From Neobacillus sp. OS1-2 (GTDB taxonomy: Bacteria > Bacillota > Bacilli > Bacillales > Cytobacillaceae): a stretch of DNA of 64,000 bases. The position numbers were made by a program, and so were the translations under genes. The stretch's first letter is position 1, and each line of letters begins with the position of its first letter. The stretch is from NCBI RefSeq assembly GCF_030915505.1, contig NZ_CP133265.1, forward strand, positions 2,880,001-2,944,000, written 5' to 3'. Below the pieces are notes generated by a model that searched no databases, had not been told where the DNA came from, and worked only from the letters and a program-made list of their open reading frames with translations. Of the stretch, positions 61,990-64,000 are shown one piece after another.

Positions 61990-62018
61990 AAGGCAACTCC
62001 GCGATTGAGTTGTCTTTT
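61990..62018 (+). terminator. terminator after permease
   Basis: GGCAACTC (61992-61999) with GAGTTGTC (62007-62014), one wobble, then TTTT. Confidence 0.65.
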
Positions 62019-62056
62019 CGGCATAACTTGTACGACGCAAGGAAAAGGGGATTGAT

Positions 62057-63745
62057 GTGGAATCTACTAACAAGGTTTCCAGTTTATATCGGAAGGAACT
62101 GAAACGTTCCTTAATCAGTTTTGGGATTGTTCCCGTCGCGATTATCGTCTTTATTTTTTATAATCTATTCTTTTTCATTAGCTATCATATTCTAAAAGAA
62201 AATACCCGAAATGAAGGGGAAATGGTCGCAAATGAAATCATTGTGAAATTTTCACAGATATCTGCTCAAAGTAAGCAATTAGCGAAAGAGATAAATATTA
62301 ATCGAATGGAAACCTACAGCACGTATCGCACCAAAATGTATGAACGTCTATACAGTGCAGTGAATGAGCAAAAGCTAAATAGCTTGTTTTCTGTGATTGA
62401 CGCAGATGGAAATGTAATCGCTACAAATTGGATAGAAGATCCTGTTGATAATCATAAAAATGCTGTTTGGTATTTAAATAAGCGGTTGAAAAATAATCGT
62501 AACGATCAAAGTCTTATGTACCCGAATCGCCAAAATCTTAAAACAGATAGAATCTTCTATAACATCGCAAATCCGATTTACAATGAACAGGGCAATGTTT
62601 CAGGCTATATTATTTTCAATTTATTAGAAAATAAATTCCGCCAGCTAATGAACAATGTCCACTATACCGACATCATAATCACTGACCAATATGATAATAG
62701 TATCTTAACATCAAATGAAATGTTACTAACACAGTCAGGAAAACTTAAGGCTCTAAATAATAGTAGCTATATCACGAAACAACTTTCAATTCTTAATGCC
62801 AACATTAATGTTCATTCCATCTTGTATATTGGCTTATTTAAGCGTATCTATAAAATTGGGCTTGTAACATTACTGATTGTCTTCCTATCCATCACAATCG
62901 GGACCATTCTATTTGCAAACCAGGCAACGCGGAAAAAGATGAAATCAATCGATATTCTGCTAAAAATGATTACAAAGGCGAAAAAGGGAGATTTTAACCA
63001 AAAGGTGAACTTTGCTAAAGAGGATGAGTTCCAAGTCATTGGTGAGTATGTCGAACAGCTTTTGCAAGATATTCAACGATTATTAAAGGAAAACAAAGAA
63101 TCAATTGAACGAAATGCTCAATCTGAGATCAAGCAGCTTGAAATGCAAATAGATCCTCACTTTTTATTTAATACATTAGAAAATATCAAATATATGATTA
63201 AAATTGATTCTAATAAAGCAGAACGGTTAATTATTATTCTCTCCAATTTATTAAGATACAGTGTGAGTAATCGCATGCAATATAATAGTATTCAAAAGGA
63301 TACGAATTATTTGAAGGATTATTTAACCTTACAGAAGATTCGGTTTGGCGACGCCTTAGACTATAACATAGATGTTCAGGCAGGAACTGAAAACTATTTT
63401 CTTCCTAAATTGATTGTGCAGCCGTTAGTGGAAAATGCAATCAAATATGGATTTCAGACCAAGACCAATTTAAAAATAGAGATCATCATTAAAAACACAA
63501 AGAAAAATGTATATTTGGTGATTCGCGATAATGGAGAGGGGATCGAAAAGAATAGATTAATTGAATTAAAGAAGTCATTGATTCTCGGTGAGAATGACAC
63601 TAACCATATTGGCATTTATAACGTAAATCGCAGGATTCAATTGCTATATGGGAAGAGCTACGGGTTAAGAATTTACAGCGAAGAGAAAAAAGGAACATTC
63701 GTTTTGGTGAAAATCCCAATTATAAAGGAGGAAGAGTCAGAATGA
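62057..63745 (+). CDS. YesM-type membrane sensor histidine kinase
   Basis: 562 residues. A helix at about 20-42 and another at about 270-292 bracket an extracellular Cache-like sensor; HAMP follows (about 295-350). The His_kinase (LytS/YesM) domain has the phosphoacceptor in QIDPHFLFNTLENIKYM, and the ATPase has NAIKYGF and RDNGEGI. GTG start with AGGGG upstream. It overlaps its response regulator (ATGA-type). It probably senses the substrate of the adjacent transporter. Confidence 0.93.
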   Translation: MESTNKVSSLYRKELKRSLISFGIVPVAIIVFIFYNLFFFISYHILKENTRNEGEMVANEIIVKFSQISAQSKQLAKEININRMETYSTYRTKMYERLYSAVNEQKLNSLFSVIDADGNVIATNWIEDPVDNHKNAVWYLNKRLKNNRNDQSLMYPNRQNLKTDRIFYNIANPIYNEQGNVSGYIIFNLLENKFRQLMNNVHYTDIIITDQYDNSILTSNEMLLTQSGKLKALNNSSYITKQLSILNANINVHSILYIGLFKRIYKIGLVTLLIVFLSITIGTILFANQATRKKMKSIDILLKMITKAKKGDFNQKVNFAKEDEFQVIGEYVEQLLQDIQRLLKENKESIERNAQSEIKQLEMQIDPHFLFNTLENIKYMIKIDSNKAERLIIILSNLLRYSVSNRMQYNSIQKDTNYLKDYLTLQKIRFGDALDYNIDVQAGTENYFLPKLIVQPLVENAIKYGFQTKTNLKIEIIIKNTKKNVYLVIRDNGEGIEKNRLIELKKSLILGENDTNHIGIYNVNRRIQLLYGKSYGLRIYSEEKKGTFVLVKIPIIKEEESE

Positions 63746-64000
63746 TTCAAGCCATTATAGTTGAAGATGAACAAATTATTCGCAGAGGAATGATTTATAC
63801 CCTGGATTGGAAAGAAATGCAAACGGAGATTATTGGCGAAGCTTCAAATGGGCAAGAGGGTCTACAGAAGATTATTGATCTTAAACCAGATTTAGTCATA
63901 ACGGATATTAAAATGCCGATATTAAATGGGATTGATATGATAGAACAAGCTTCTAAATTTCATGATTTTGAAAAGGTTATTCTCTCCAGTTATAGTGATT
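63742..64000 (+). CDS. YesN-type response regulator (5' part)
   Basis: 86 codons are visible before the window ends. The receiver domain begins IVEDEQIIRRGM, with the phosphoacceptor Asp in LVITDIKMP (about residue 55). AAAGGAGG precedes the ATG, which overlaps the kinase stop. By family the missing C-terminus should be an AraC-type DNA-binding domain. Confidence 0.88.
   Translation, partial: MIQAIIVEDEQIIRRGMIYTLDWKEMQTEIIGEASNGQEGLQKIIDLKPDLVITDIKMPILNGIDMIEQASKFHDFEKVILSSYSD

Overview
The window reads as chromosome of a low-GC, endospore-former-like member of the Bacillaceae (Bacillus/Neobacillus type). This rests on the ribosome binding sites (AAAGGAGG class), frequent TTG/GTG starts, catabolite-repression (cre)-like sites, a 7-1-7 Fur box, and close relatives of B. 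subtilis genes (melA, yfkAB, recQ, a YwcJ-type nitrite/formate channel). No rRNA, tRNA, CRISPR array, transposase or phage gene was found. The species assignment is inference.

Layout. 1-1348: 3' end of a GH4 alpha-galactosidase and a small zinc ribbon gene. 1496-10389: a fatty-acid/acyl-CoA catabolic cluster (two acyl-CoA synthetases, acyl-CoA dehydrogenase, thiolase, family III CoA-transferase). It is headed by a CBS-PAS-AAA+ sigma-54 activator and a perfect -24/-12 promoter. The CoA-transferase is cut by one in-frame TGA. 10464-29490: ordinary housekeeping and accessory genes (HAD phosphatase, MerR + EamA exporter, TraB-like lipoprotein, recQ, an ABC exporter, FNT channel, yfkAB, PanE-like reductase, MFS pump, RpiR regulator with 6-phosphogluconate dehydrogenase, split ThrE exporter, a frameshifted C39 peptidase, an amidase).

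29673-33573 is the most unusual block. A frameshifted membrane histidine kinase and an intact HD-GYP protein share the same N-terminal membrane sensor. They are followed by a translationally coupled 22-residue peptide gene ending in CWWCPFVGII, a hairpin, and a membrane M50 metalloprotease with an N-terminal PqqD-like domain. This looks like an uncharacterised peptide maturation or signalling system.

33576-42298: tandem 187-bp repeats, then a respiratory-type molybdenum reductase operon. It encodes a cytochrome-b-like membrane subunit, a NarB/NapA-class catalytic subunit, a four-cluster ferredoxin, a Tat-exported Rieske protein and three small proteins. Next comes a second module with two HisKA_3 kinases, a NarL/NreC-type regulator and a NreA-like GAF protein. 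An intrinsic-terminator-like hairpin sits directly before the first ribosome binding site of the reductase operon.

42382-57911: glnS (uncommon in Bacillaceae), a Gfo/Idh oxidoreductase, a NapH-like ferredoxin, an SCP2 protein, a five-gene oligopeptide ABC transporter, a WG-repeat protein, kynB, a DUF2249 gene, an FNR-type regulator, a flavodoxin and a small HMA-domain protein. Four promoters here carry TTGAT-N4-ATCAA-like FNR boxes, each exactly 21 nt upstream of its -10. One of them belongs to the FNR gene itself.

58080-64000: an AfuABC/FbpABC-type ABC importer followed by a YesM/YesN-type two-component system whose response regulator runs off the window.
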